Position numbers and translations under genes: made by a program. A DNA stretch of 64,000 nucleotides from Streptomyces marincola (GTDB lineage Bacteria; Actinomycetota; Actinomycetes; Streptomycetales; Streptomycetaceae), in the NCBI RefSeq assembly GCF_020410765.1, contig NZ_CP084541.1, positions 5,443,501 to 5,507,500 of the forward strand, written 5' to 3'. The notes under the pieces are model-generated. The model saw only the letters and a list, made by a program, of their open reading frames with translations, searched no databases and was not told the origin of the DNA. Positions 1-8,321 of the stretch are shown here, one piece after another; within the stretch, counting starts at the first letter, position 1, and the number at the start of each line of letters is the position of its first letter.

Positions 1-518
1 TCGCGACGCTGCACGAGTGGTGGCCGCTGCCGCCCGGTGGGACCGTCGCCCTCACCGACGGCACCACGGGCAGCATCTGGAGCGAGGACCTCGAACCCGC
101 GGGCGCCGAGGTCGTCGCCGCCTACGCCGAGGGCGAGCTGGCCGGCCGGCCCGCGCTCACCCGGCACGCCCACGGCCGCGGCCGCGCCTGGTACGTCTCC
201 ACGCTGCCGGAACGCCCCGCGCTCGCCGCGCTGCTGGCCCGCGCCGCGGACGAGGCCGGCCTCGCACCGGTCCTGCCCGAGGCACCCGCGGGCGTGGAGG
301 CCGTGCGGCGCGGCGGACACCTCTTCCTCCTCAACCACGGACCCGAGCGGGTCACCGTCCCCCTGCACACCCCCCACACCGACCTGCTCACCGGCCGCGC
401 CCACCGGGACGCCATCGCCCTGGAACGCCACGGCGCGGCCGTTCTCACCCCCCACACCGAAGGGAGTCGTCCATGCGACGACACATCCGACGACGCGTCC
501 TCGCCTCCGCCGCCCTGA
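1..518 (+). CDS. Beta-galactosidase, GH42, C-terminal end (5' truncated by window)
   Basis: The window opens inside this gene; the reading frame starts at base 3. About 170 residues remain, with features of the C-terminal part of GH42 beta-galactosidases: a stretch like GAEVVAAYAEGELAGRPALT, a WYVSTL segment, and FLLNHGPERVTV followed by LLTG, which matches the trimerisation and beta-sandwich end of the family. The catalytic TIM barrel is outside the window. GH42 enzymes remove terminal beta-galactose from oligosaccharides. The last 46 bases overlap the start of the downstream GH12 gene in another frame, so the two are probably cotranscribed. The short low-complexity tail (DDASSPPPP) is a by-product of that overlap. 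Confidence 0.8.
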   Translation, partial: ATLHEWWPLPPGGTVALTDGTTGSIWSEDLEPAGAEVVAAYAEGELAGRPALTRHAHGRGRAWYVSTLPERPALAALLARAADEAGLAPVLPEAPAGVEAVRRGGHLFLLNHGPERVTVPLHTPHTDLLTGRAHRDAIALERHGAAVLTPHTEGSRPCDDTSDDASSPPPP

Positions 519-1189
519 CCACCGCCGCGGTCACCGGCGTCGGACTCACCGCCGGCACCGCGAACGCCGCCGCCACCTGGGAGTCCTGCGACCAGTGGGG
601 CAACTGGGAGCCCGGCGACGGCTACATCGTCTACAACAACATCTGGGGCTCGGGCGCCGGCAGCCAGTGCATCGCCGCCGACTCCGGATCCCAGTGGTCC
701 GTGACCGCCGACCACCCGAACACCGGCGGCATCAAGTCCTACCCGAACGCCAAGTGGATCGTCGACGAACCCATCGGCGACATCGGCTCGCTCAGCGCGA
801 CCTACGACGTCACCGTCCCCAGCGGCGGCGCGCACAACACCACGTTCGACGTGTGGGACGAGAACTACGACCACGAGATCATGCTGTGGATGAACTGGAC
901 GGGCCCGGTCGGCCCGCTCGGCACGTCCGTCGGCGAGGCCACCGTGGGCGGCCACACCTGGGACGTCTACCGCGGCAGCAACGGCGCCAACAACGTCTAC
1001 TCGTTCCTGCGCCACGGCGACTCCACGCGGGGCGAGGTCGACATCCTGCCCGTGCTCGACTGGATCACGGAGCGGGGCTGGATGAGCCAGGACACGGTCA
1101 TCGGCGACGTGCAGTTCGGCTACGAGATCACCTCGTCGGCCGGCGGTCTGGAATTCGTCACCCACGACTTCCGCGTCAGCGAGAGCTGA
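473..1189 (+). CDS. Secreted GH12 endoglucanase / xyloglucanase
   Basis: A 238-aa secreted glycoside hydrolase of family 12, which cleaves internal beta-1,4-glucan bonds in cellulose, mixed-linkage glucan or xyloglucan. The first ~32 residues form a Sec signal peptide (arginine-rich n-region, Ala/Thr/Val core, cleavage near ANA-A). The mature part has the GH12 landmarks: two early cysteines (39, 66), the nucleophile in HEIMLWMNW (Glu135) and the acid/base in GYEITSSAGG (Glu218). ATG at 473 is chosen because GGGAG lies 8-9 bases upstream and the signal peptide starts there; upstream in-frame codons run through the GH42 gene. There is no carbohydrate-binding module. Neighbouring GH42 and GH31 genes make xyloglucan a reasonable substrate, but substrate preference cannot be read from sequence alone. 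Confidence 0.88.
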   Translation: MRRHIRRRVLASAALTTAAVTGVGLTAGTANAAATWESCDQWGNWEPGDGYIVYNNIWGSGAGSQCIAADSGSQWSVTADHPNTGGIKSYPNAKWIVDEPIGDIGSLSATYDVTVPSGGAHNTTFDVWDENYDHEIMLWMNWTGPVGPLGTSVGEATVGGHTWDVYRGSNGANNVYSFLRHGDSTRGEVDILPVLDWITERGWMSQDTVIGDVQFGYEITSSAGGLEFVTHDFRVSES

Positions 1190-1198
1190 CCGCAAAGA

Positions 1199-1238
1199 CG
1201 CCGACGCCCGCGAGCCGCACGGCTCGCGGGCGTCGGCG
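1199..1238. terminator. Strong hairpin between convergent genes
   Basis: A perfect 18-bp stem (1199-1216 pairs with 1221-1238) closes a GCAC loop, ten bases after the GH12 stop and before the convergent GH31 gene. It has no U-tract, as is usual in Streptomyces, and probably works in both directions. Confidence 0.8.
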
Positions 1239-1305
1239 CGCGCGGTGGCGCGTGGTCCGCCGCCCACCCGCCGCCCTGCACGGGGCGGGTGGCCGGCGGA
1301 GTCGT

Positions 1306-3372
1306 TCAGCCGGTGACCGGCAGTCGCGCGCCGTCGCGCAGGAACAGCGGAATGCGGTCAAGCGGCGCCGGCACCACCACCCGCGCGCCCCCCGCGTACT
1401 CGGTGCCCGTCCACGCGTCGGTCCACCGCGCCCCCGCGGGCAGGTACACCGCGCGCTCGCGCGCCCCCGCCTCAAGCACCGGCGCCACCAGCAGATCGGG
1501 CCCGAACAGGTAGGAGTCCGCGACGTCCCACGCCTCCGCGTCGCCGGGGAACTCAAGGAACAGCGGACGCATCGGCGGCAGCCCCTCCTCGTGCGCGGTC
1601 CGCATCTGCGCCAGCACATAAGGGCGCAACCGCTCCCGCAGCCCCAGGTACCACTCAAGCACCCGGCCGGCCTCGGCGCCGAAGGACCACACCTCGTTGG
1701 GGCCGCCGGTCATCCCGGGCCCGAGCGGCATCCCCGGCTCGCGGAAGCCGTGCAGGCGCATCAGCGGCGACAGCGCGCCGAACTGGAACCAGCGCACCAG
1801 CACCTCCCGGTACTCCGGGTCGTCCGGGTCGCCGCCGTGGAAGCCCCCGATGTCGGTGTTCCACCACGGAATCCCGGACAGCGCCGTGTTCAGCCCCGCC
1901 GCGATCTGCCGCCGCAGCGTGGCGAAGTCGGTGCCGATGTCACCGGACCACAGCGCCGCCCCGTGCCGCTGACTGCCCGCCCACGCCGACCGGTTCAGCG
2001 TGATCACGCCGTCCGCCGCCACCCCGGCCGCCCGCAGGCCCTCGTCGAACGCCCTGGCGTTCTCACGCGGGTACAGGTTCCCCACCTCAAGCCCGGGACC
2101 GGCGTGGTACCGCAGGTTCGCCGCGAAACCGGGCTTCAGCTCCGGCTCGCACGCGTCCAGCCAGAACGCCGTGATGCCGTACGGCTCCACGTAGTTCTCC
2201 CGCACCCGGGACCACACGAAGTCCCGCGCCGCCGGGTTGGTCGCGTCGTAGAACGCCACCTGCACCGGCTCGGCGACCTCCTTGTCCGGCCAGTCCGCGT
2301 GCGCCATCGGCCCGTACTCCGTGCCGATGAACAGGCCGCGCTGCTCCATCGGCGCGTGGTTCTCGCTCAGCGGCGACACCGAGGGCCACACCGAGACCAC
2401 CAGCTGGACGCCGAGTTCGGACAACTCCCGCACCATGGCCGCCGGGTCGGGCCACTCGGCCGGGTCGAACTTCCACTCGCCCAGGTGCGTCCAGTGGAAG
2501 AAGTCGCACACGATCGCCGAGAGCGGCAGCCCGCGCCGCTTGTACTCGCGGGCCACGCCCAGCAGTTCCTCCTGCGTGCGGTAGCGCAGCTTGCACTGCC
2601 AGAACCCGGCCGCCCATTCCGGCAGCATCGGCGCACGGCCCGTGACCGCCGTGTACCGGCGCTGCGCCTGCGCCGGCGGGCCCGCCGTGATCCAGTAGTC
2701 GATCTGCCGCGCGCTGTCCGCCACCCACCGGGTGCCGTTGTGCGCCAGCTCCACGCGGCCGATGGCCGGGTTGTTCCACAGCAGCGTGTAGCCGCGGCTC
2801 GACGTCAGCACGGGTATCGTCACCTCGGCGTTGCGCTGCACGAGGTCGATGACGGCGCCCTTCTGGTCCAGCAGCCCGTGCTGGTGCTGCCCGAGACCGT
2901 AGAGCCGTTCCCCCGGATACGCGGCGAACCGCTGTTCGAGCCGGTGGTGGCCGTTGCCCGTGGGCGTGTAGAGCCGCGGGCCCGGCCACCAGAAGTGCGC
3001 GCGCTCCTCGGCCAGCAACTCGCCGCCGTCCTCGGTGCGCAGGAACCTGACCTGCCCCTCCGCGCTCACCTCGGCGGTGATCGCGCCGCAGGTCAGCGTC
3101 GCCACCCGGGCGGAGATCTCGACCACGGCCGGCTCCGCGTTCTCGGGGTTCTCGGGGTTCTCGGGGATCTCGGGGTTCTCGGCCAGGGCGCCCGGCAGCC
3201 CTTCGAGCACGGGCCCGCCGAGGCGGGCGCGCACCCGCAGGCCGTCCCGGCCCCAGGGCTCGACCCGCAGCGCCTCCTGCCGGCCGCTCCACTCCAGCGC
3301 GCCGGCGCTGTCGGAGAACGTCCCGACGGTGGGGGAGGACTGGGCGAGGGAAACGGCGGAGGAGTCGTTCAC
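1306..3372 (-). CDS. GH31 alpha-xylosidase / alpha-glucosidase family enzyme
   Basis: A 688-aa intracellular glycoside hydrolase of family 31. The N-terminal beta-sandwich contains YGLGQHQHG, and the barrel contains the nucleophile in FWLDACEPE (about Asp406) and the acid/base in WSGDIGTDF (about Asp478), followed by IPWWNTDIGGF. This WLDACEPE form is typical of the alpha-xylosidase-like subgroup, which releases alpha-linked xylose from xyloglucan oligosaccharides. Alpha-glucosidase activity cannot be excluded. There is no signal peptide. GTG at 3372 is chosen because AGGAG precedes it and its first four bases (GTGA) overlap the stop of the upstream LacI gene, implying translational coupling. 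The N-terminal domain carries an Asn-Pro-Glu repeat encoded by a 9-bp DNA repeat. Confidence 0.85.
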   Translation of the reverse strand: MNDSSAVSLAQSSPTVGTFSDSAGALEWSGRQEALRVEPWGRDGLRVRARLGGPVLEGLPGALAENPEIPENPENPENAEPAVVEISARVATLTCGAITAEVSAEGQVRFLRTEDGGELLAEERAHFWWPGPRLYTPTGNGHHRLEQRFAAYPGERLYGLGQHQHGLLDQKGAVIDLVQRNAEVTIPVLTSSRGYTLLWNNPAIGRVELAHNGTRWVADSARQIDYWITAGPPAQAQRRYTAVTGRAPMLPEWAAGFWQCKLRYRTQEELLGVAREYKRRGLPLSAIVCDFFHWTHLGEWKFDPAEWPDPAAMVRELSELGVQLVVSVWPSVSPLSENHAPMEQRGLFIGTEYGPMAHADWPDKEVAEPVQVAFYDATNPAARDFVWSRVRENYVEPYGITAFWLDACEPELKPGFAANLRYHAGPGLEVGNLYPRENARAFDEGLRAAGVAADGVITLNRSAWAGSQRHGAALWSGDIGTDFATLRRQIAAGLNTALSGIPWWNTDIGGFHGGDPDDPEYREVLVRWFQFGALSPLMRLHGFREPGMPLGPGMTGGPNEVWSFGAEAGRVLEWYLGLRERLRPYVLAQMRTAHEEGLPPMRPLFLEFPGDAEAWDVADSYLFGPDLLVAPVLEAGARERAVYLPAGARWTDAWTGTEYAGGARVVVPAPLDRIPLFLRDGARLPVTG
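3140..3182. repeat. 9-bp in-frame tandem repeat inside the GH31 gene
   Basis: The unit TTCTCGGGG is repeated nearly five times (one copy begins ATC). On the coding strand it gives an ENPENPENPE-like loop in the N-terminal domain. Because the unit is a multiple of three, copy-number change would alter loop length without a frameshift. Confidence 0.85.
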
Positions 3373-4379
3373 GGCGCTCCTGTCGGGGTGGGGGCGGGTC
3401 CCGTGCTCGCCCGGACGGTCAACTGCGGGGGAAGCAACTCGCTCACCGCTCCGGCCCCGTCCATCACCAGCTCGACCGCGCGCCGCCCCATCTCGTGGGC
3501 GGGGATGGCCACCGAGGTCAGCGCGACCGACTGCTGGGTGGCCACCGGCTCGGGGCACACCGCGACCACCGAGATGTCCTCGGGAACGGCGCGCCCCTGC
3601 TGCCGCAGCAGGCTGAGCAGCGGGCCGATGGCCGCCTCGTTCTGCACGATCATCGCGGTGGTGGCGGGCCGTTCGTCGAAGATGCGGGCCAGCGTGCCCG
3701 CCGTCGACTCGTAGCTGCCGTCGCACGGCCGGTGCAGCACGCGCACGCCCAGCTCGGCGGCGCGTTCGCGCACGCCCTGGAGCGTGCGTTCGGCGAACCC
3801 GGTGCGCCGTTCGTACACGGCCGCGGCCTCGCCGACCACCGCGATGTCCCGGTGCCCGAGCCCGGCCAGGTGCTCGGCGCACAGCCGGCCGGTCGCGGCG
3901 AAGTCCAGGTCCACGCAAGTCAGGCCGCTGGGGTCGGCGGGCAGGCCGATGAGCGCTGCGGGCCGCCCGGCCTCGCGGACCAGGGGCAGCCTGGCGTCCT
4001 CAAGCTCGACGTCCATCAGGATCATCGCGTCGGCCAGGCCGCTGCCGACCACCCGCCGCATCGCCTCCGGCCCTTCCTGGCCCGTCAGCAGCAGGACGTC
4101 GAGGCCGCGTTCGCGGGCCGTGGTGGCCACGGCGATGGCGATCTCCACCATGACCGGCACATAGGTGTCGATACGCAGCGGCATCATGAGGGCGATGATG
4201 TTCGACTTGCTGCTCGCGAGCGCCCGGGCGCCCGCGTTGGGGTGGTAGCCGAGTTCCCTGATGGATTTCTCGACGCGTTCCCTGGTCCTCATGGAGATGG
4301 TCCGTTTGCCGCTGAGGACGTAACTCACCGTACTGGCGGAGACCCCGGCATGCCGGGCGACCTCGGCGAGAGTGACCAT
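3369..4379 (-). CDS. LacI-family transcriptional regulator
   Basis: A 336-aa LacI/GalR repressor. The N-terminal helix-turn-helix is clear (LAEVARHAGVSASTVSYVLS, then a hinge helix in NAGARALAS), followed by a periplasmic-binding-like sugar-sensing domain of normal length. ATG at 4379 is chosen over a TTG twelve bases upstream because GGGAG sits just before it and the HTH begins at once. The last four bases overlap the GH31 start, so regulator and enzyme form one operon. Two GAAGCGCTTC palindromes, the classic LacI operator type, lie just upstream, pointing to autoregulation. The inducer is probably a sugar released by the neighbouring hydrolases. Confidence 0.9.
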   Translation of the reverse strand: MVTLAEVARHAGVSASTVSYVLSGKRTISMRTRERVEKSIRELGYHPNAGARALASSKSNIIALMMPLRIDTYVPVMVEIAIAVATTARERGLDVLLLTGQEGPEAMRRVVGSGLADAMILMDVELEDARLPLVREAGRPAALIGLPADPSGLTCVDLDFAATGRLCAEHLAGLGHRDIAVVGEAAAVYERRTGFAERTLQGVRERAAELGVRVLHRPCDGSYESTAGTLARIFDERPATTAMIVQNEAAIGPLLSLLRQQGRAVPEDISVVAVCPEPVATQQSVALTSVAIPAHEMGRRAVELVMDGAGAVSELLPPQLTVRASTGPAPTPTGAP

Positions 4380-4403
4380 CTGCTCTCCCAAGAGGAATGT
4401 AGT

Positions 4404-4413
4404 GAAGCGCTTC
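4404..4413. promoter_or_regulatory. LacI-type operator, copy 1
   Basis: Perfect 10-bp palindrome GAAGCGCTTC, 25 bases upstream of the lacI start codon, matching the central CG-centred core bound by LacI/GalR proteins. Binding here would block the lacI-GH31 promoter. Confidence 0.7.
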
Positions 4414-4480
4414 GACAGCGGCTGTCTATGTAATCGCGTTGACCTTAGACCTCATGACGGCGCGTGTCCATACATGTGTC

Positions 4481-4490
4481 GAAGCGCTTC
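4481..4490. promoter_or_regulatory. LacI-type operator, copy 2
   Basis: A second identical GAAGCGCTTC, 77 bp from copy 1 (about seven helical turns) and 85 bases before the acyl-CoA dehydrogenase start. It lies in the divergent promoter region, so the repressor could loop the DNA or also control the divergent gene. Confidence 0.65.
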
Positions 4491-4574
4491 AACTCCGGGC
4501 GCGCAGACGCTTTCAGACGGTCGGAAACGGGTACGTACGCACCAGTAGTGCTCATCGGGACGAGGTGTGTGAAC

Positions 4575-6473
4575 ATGACCGTCTCCGAAAGGGAAGCCCG
4601 CCGGGTCGCCGAGGCCGCCCGGCAACAGGAATGGCGCAAGCCGAGCTTCGCCAAGGAACTTTTCCTCGGCCGGCTGCGCGTCGATCTCATTCACCCGCGA
4701 CCCGAGCCGGCCGGGCCGCCCACCCACCGCGGCGAACGCTTTCTCGGCCGGCTCCGCGCGTTCTGCGAACGGATCGACGGCGCCGCGATCGAGCGCGAGG
4801 CGCGCATCCCCGACGCGGTGGTCACCGGCCTGCGGGAACTCGGCGCGTTCGGCATGAACATCCCCGAGGAGTACGGCGGCCTCGGCCTCGACCACGTGCA
4901 CTACCACCGCGCCCTGGCGCTGGCCGGCACCGCGAGCCCCGCCGTCGGCGCGCTGCTGTCCGCCCACCAGTCCATCGGGGTCCCGCAGCCGCTGAAGCTG
5001 TTCGGCACCGAGGAGCAGCGCAGGACCTTCCTGCCGCGCTGCGCGCGCGGCGCGATCTCCGCGTTCCTGCTGACCGAGCCGGACGTCGGCTCCGACCCGG
5101 CCCGCGTCGCCACGACCGCGGTGCGCGAGGGCGACCACTACGTGCTCGACGGCGTGAAACTGTGGACCACCAACGGCGTCGTCGCCGAACTCCTCCTCGT
5201 GCTCGCGGCCGTCCCCGGCCGCGGCATCACCGCGTTCGTCGTCGAGGCGGGCGCGCCTGGCGTCACGGTGGAGCGGCGCAACGCCTTCATGGGGCTGCGC
5301 GGCATCGAGAACGGCGTCACCCGCCTGCACCGGGTGCGCGTGCCCGTCGCCCACCGCGTCGGCGACGAGGGGGCCGGCCTCAAGATCGCCCTGACCACGC
5401 TGAACACCGGCCGGCTCGCCCTGCCCGCGCTGTGCCTCGGCGCCGGCAAGTGGTGCCTGAAGACGGCCCGCGAGTGGTCGGCGGAACGCGAGCAGTGGGG
5501 CCGGCCGGTCGGCAGGCACGAGGCGGTCGGCGCCAAGCTGTCGTTCATCGCCGCCACGGTCTTCGCGCTCGAAGCCATCGTCGAACTGTCCGGCGAACTC
5601 GCGGACGAGGGCCGCCACGACATCCGCATCGAGGCGGCGCTCGCCAAGCTGTTCGGCAGCGAGATGACGTGGCGCGTCGCCGACGAACTCGTCCAGATCC
5701 GCGGCGGGCGCGGCTACGAAACGGCGGCGTCGCTCGCGGCGCGCGGCGAGCGCGGGGTCCCGGCCGAGCAGATGCTGCGCGACCTGCGCGGCAACAGGAT
5801 CTTCGAGGGCTCGACCGAGATGATGCGCCTGCTGATCGCCCGCGAGGCGGTCGACGCCCACCTGAAGGTCGCCGGCGGCCTCATCGACCCCCACTCCTCG
5901 TTCACCCAGAAACGCAAATCCGCCACGGCCGCCGGCGCCTTCTACGCCCGCTGGCTGCCCACCCTGGCCACCGGGCGCGGCCATCTGCCGCTGGCCTACG
6001 GCGACTTCCACGTGTCCAGGCACCCCAACCTGGCCGCCCACCTGCGGTTCGCCGAACGCTCCTCGCGCCGCCTCGCCCGCGCCACCTTCATGGGGATGTC
6101 GCGGTGGCAGGGGCGGTTGGAGAGCAAGCAGATCTTCCTCGGGCGCGTCGTCGACATCGGAGCTGAGCTCTTCGCGATGTCGGCCGCCTGCGTCCACGCC
6201 GAACGCCTCCGCTCCCACGAGGACCACGGGAAGGAGGCGTACCACCTGGCCGACACGTTCTGCCGGCAGGCGCGGCTGCGCGTCGACGACCTCTTCCACA
6301 ACCTGTGGCACAACGCGGACGCCGCCGACGCCGCGCTGGCGGGCGGCGTCCTGGCGGGCGACTACGCCTGGCTTGAGGAGGGCATCCACGACCCCTCGAC
6401 GCCCGGCCCGTGGATCGCGCCACCGGTCGAGGGCCCTTCCTCCCACCCGGATCTGCGCCGCGGCATCGGGTGA
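4575..6473 (+). CDS. Acyl-CoA dehydrogenase with C-terminal extension
   Basis: A 632-aa flavoprotein of the acyl-CoA dehydrogenase family, which introduces the alpha-beta double bond in fatty acyl-CoA. Visible landmarks are GMNIPEEYGGLGLD in the N-terminal helical domain, FLLTEPDVGSDPA in the beta domain, and the catalytic base in IFEGSTEMMRLLIAR (Glu411). About 200 residues follow the catalytic core, as in the long FadE / VLCAD-like enzymes, and these probably form the extra dimer domain. ATG at 4575 has GAGG at a good distance; a GTG six bases upstream is an alternative. It is divergent from lacI and shares its operator region, yet has no obvious role in sugar use. It is probably monocistronic, with a hairpin after the stop. 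Confidence 0.88.
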   Translation: MTVSEREARRVAEAARQQEWRKPSFAKELFLGRLRVDLIHPRPEPAGPPTHRGERFLGRLRAFCERIDGAAIEREARIPDAVVTGLRELGAFGMNIPEEYGGLGLDHVHYHRALALAGTASPAVGALLSAHQSIGVPQPLKLFGTEEQRRTFLPRCARGAISAFLLTEPDVGSDPARVATTAVREGDHYVLDGVKLWTTNGVVAELLLVLAAVPGRGITAFVVEAGAPGVTVERRNAFMGLRGIENGVTRLHRVRVPVAHRVGDEGAGLKIALTTLNTGRLALPALCLGAGKWCLKTAREWSAEREQWGRPVGRHEAVGAKLSFIAATVFALEAIVELSGELADEGRHDIRIEAALAKLFGSEMTWRVADELVQIRGGRGYETAASLAARGERGVPAEQMLRDLRGNRIFEGSTEMMRLLIAREAVDAHLKVAGGLIDPHSSFTQKRKSATAAGAFYARWLPTLATGRGHLPLAYGDFHVSRHPNLAAHLRFAERSSRRLARATFMGMSRWQGRLESKQIFLGRVVDIGAELFAMSAACVHAERLRSHEDHGKEAYHLADTFCRQARLRVDDLFHNLWHNADAADAALAGGVLAGDYAWLEEGIHDPSTPGPWIAPPVEGPSSHPDLRRGIG

Positions 6474-6526
6474 GGCCAGGTCGGCCCCGAGGTGCCGTCC
6501 TGGCGGTCATGCCCCGAGCCCGATGA

Positions 6527-6553
6527 CCGGGGCCGCGCTCGTCACGGCCCCGG
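6527..6553 (+). terminator. Hairpin after the acyl-CoA dehydrogenase gene
   Basis: A 9-bp perfect GC-rich stem (6527-6535 with 6545-6553) with a nine-base loop, 54 bases after the stop codon. Confidence 0.5.
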
Positions 6554-6615
6554 CGGGCGCGCGTGCGTCGACTCCACCACCCCGTCCTGCCGGCACGGAC
6601 TCCCAGCCTCCGTTG

Positions 6616-6626
6616 ATAACTGTTAT
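6616..6626. promoter_or_regulatory. Short inverted repeat upstream of the hydrolase gene
   Basis: ATAAC-T-GTTAT, an AT-rich dyad standing out in very GC-rich DNA, 68 bases before the hydrolase start and next to a possible promoter (TACTAT near 6643). It could be a regulator site; no matching regulator is obvious nearby. Confidence 0.3.
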
Positions 6627-6693
6627 AAGCGTCTAGAGCGGTTACTATCGAGGTCCGCCGAGGCCGTCGGCAGTGAGCGAGGAGGAGTCCGCC

Positions 6694-7587
6694 GTGAAGC
6701 ACTCAGCCAGGACGAGGCACCGCGACCGCCGAGTGGAGGGGCTGCGGGTGCACTACCGCGAAGCGGGGACGCCGTCGTCGACCGCGGTCGTCCTGCTGCA
6801 CGGAGCCCCCAGCTCGTCGTACTCCTTCCGCGAGGTGCTCCCGGTCCTGGGCGAGCACGCCTACGCGGTCGCGCCGGACCTTCCCGGGTTCGGGTTCTCC
6901 GATGACCCGCCGGAGGAGTACGCGTGCGTCTACCAAGGGCTCTCCCATGTGATCGAGGCTCTGCTCGACGACCTCGGTGTGCGCAGGTACGTGCTGTTCG
7001 TGACGGACTACAGCACGCCGGTGGGCTACTCCATGGCCACCCGCCACCCGGAGCGGGTGCTGGGTCTTGTGGTGCAGAACGGCAACGCGCACGACGCCGG
7101 CCTGGGCCGGGCGTGGGACTCGGCCCGGCGCTTCTGGGCCGATCCGACCGAGGAGAACAGGGCCGCGCTGCCGGAGTGGCTGACGTTCGAGGGCACCAGG
7201 GACACCTACCTCGGAGGGCTGCCCGAGGAGGTCGCGGAGCTGCATGCGCCGGAGTCGTGGCATCTGGACTGGGAGCACCTGGCGCGGCCGGGCCGCACCG
7301 AGGTGTACTTCCGGTTCTTCCAGGACTACCGCAACCACGTCGCCCGCTTCGGGGAGATCGCCGACTACCACGCCACGTGGCAACCGCCGTGCATGGTGCT
7401 GTGGGGGCGCCACGACCCTGCCTTCGACATCGCCGAAGTCCTCGCGTACCACCGGGCGCTGACCACGCTCCAGGCGCACATCTTCGACGGCGGGCACTTC
7501 CTGCTGGAGACCCACGCCGCCGAGGTCGCCGACCTGCTCGTCGCCTTCGCCCGCGACGCACGCGAACGCGCGAGGTCCGCCGTATGA
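6694..7587 (+). CDS. Alpha/beta hydrolase, epoxide-hydrolase / dehalogenase-like fold
   Basis: A 297-aa cytoplasmic alpha/beta hydrolase. It has the oxyanion motif HGAPSSS, an aspartate nucleophile in FVTDYSTPVGYS (Asp105), an acid in WGRHDP and a catalytic histidine in GGHFLLETH. An Asp nucleophile places it with epoxide hydrolases and haloalkane dehalogenases, but the halide-binding Trp that follows the nucleophile in dehalogenases is Tyr here, so dehalogenation is unlikely. GTG at 6694 is chosen because GGAGGAG lies six bases upstream; another GTG at 6673 lacks a site. Its ATGA-like end runs toward the CGNR gene, so the pair may be cotranscribed. Substrate unknown. Confidence 0.78.
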   Translation: MKHSARTRHRDRRVEGLRVHYREAGTPSSTAVVLLHGAPSSSYSFREVLPVLGEHAYAVAPDLPGFGFSDDPPEEYACVYQGLSHVIEALLDDLGVRRYVLFVTDYSTPVGYSMATRHPERVLGLVVQNGNAHDAGLGRAWDSARRFWADPTEENRAALPEWLTFEGTRDTYLGGLPEEVAELHAPESWHLDWEHLARPGRTEVYFRFFQDYRNHVARFGEIADYHATWQPPCMVLWGRHDPAFDIAEVLAYHRALTTLQAHIFDGGHFLLETHAAEVADLLVAFARDARERARSAV

Positions 7588-7690
7588 CCGGGCCGGCCCC
7601 GACGGCCGCACCGGCGACGGGCAGCGACCGATGGACGGAGAACGCGGGCGAGGGCAGGCGCGCCCGGCCCGCCACGAGGCGCCGACGGCC

Positions 7691-8248
7691 ATGACGACCG
7701 CCACCGCGTGGGGCGAGGACCACTTCGTCGCCGGGAACCTGGCGCTCGATTTCGCCAACACCGTCTACCGCCGCTGGCCCGAACCAGGCGCCGACCTGTT
7801 CACCGGCCCCGACACATTCGCCGCCTGGCTCGCCCGGGCGGGCCTCCTGCCGGAAAGCCCCCGCGGCAGTGCGACCGAGGCCGCCCTGGCCGAGGCCCGC
7901 ACGCTACGGGCGCTGCTGTGGACGGTCTTCGACGCGCACAGGGAGGGGCGGACGATCCCCGCCGATGCCTTCGCGGGCCTGCTCGACACCGCCCGGCGTT
8001 CCGTCACCGACCTGACCGTTCATGCCGACGGGTCCGCAAGACCCCGCGGCCCGCGGGGGGCTCTCGCGGTCGTGGCGCTGAACGGCGTCGCGCTCGCGCT
8101 CGACCCGCCCCCGCAGGGCGTGCGCGCCTGCGACCGGTGCGGCTGGTTCTTCATCGACTCCTCCCGCGGCCGTCGGCGTCGCTGGTGCAGCATGAAGACC
8201 TGCGGCAACCAGGCCAAGGCCGCCCGCTACCGCTCCTCCCGCCCGTGA
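7691..8248 (+). CDS. CGNR zinc-finger protein (ABATE domain), probable regulator
   Basis: A 185-aa protein with the N-terminal GNLALDFANT signature of the ABATE domain and a C-terminal CGNR zinc finger: CDRCGWFF, then RRRWCSMKTCGN, giving four cysteines. Such proteins are taken to be stress-related transcription regulators that bind a small molecule at the N-terminus and DNA at the C-terminus; this is inferred from domain content in the family. ATG at 7691 begins just before the conserved GNLALDF block; an in-frame ATG at 7631 would add 20 residues with no family resemblance. It follows the hydrolase by about 100 bases and may control it. Confidence 0.78.
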   Translation: MTTATAWGEDHFVAGNLALDFANTVYRRWPEPGADLFTGPDTFAAWLARAGLLPESPRGSATEAALAEARTLRALLWTVFDAHREGRTIPADAFAGLLDTARRSVTDLTVHADGSARPRGPRGALAVVALNGVALALDPPPQGVRACDRCGWFFIDSSRGRRRRWCSMKTCGNQAKAARYRSSRP

Positions 8249-8321
8249 TGCGCGCGTGCGCGCCGGGCCGCGCGGGGGCATCCGGTCGCACCGCCCCGAA
8301 GGCCCCCGCCCTGAGCGGCTT

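Noticed and set aside
37..3714. A 1225-codon plus-strand open frame across the GH12 and GH31 region
   Set aside because: It is antisense to the GH31 gene and out of frame with GH12; the product is Arg/Pro-rich low-complexity text typical of the open third frames of GC-rich DNA.
4452..6446. Long minus-strand frame opposite the acyl-CoA dehydrogenase
   Set aside because: Shadow frame; the plus strand has all acyl-CoA dehydrogenase motifs.
6694..7587. Haloalkane dehalogenase
   Set aside because: The residue after the nucleophile is Tyr, not the halide-binding Trp.
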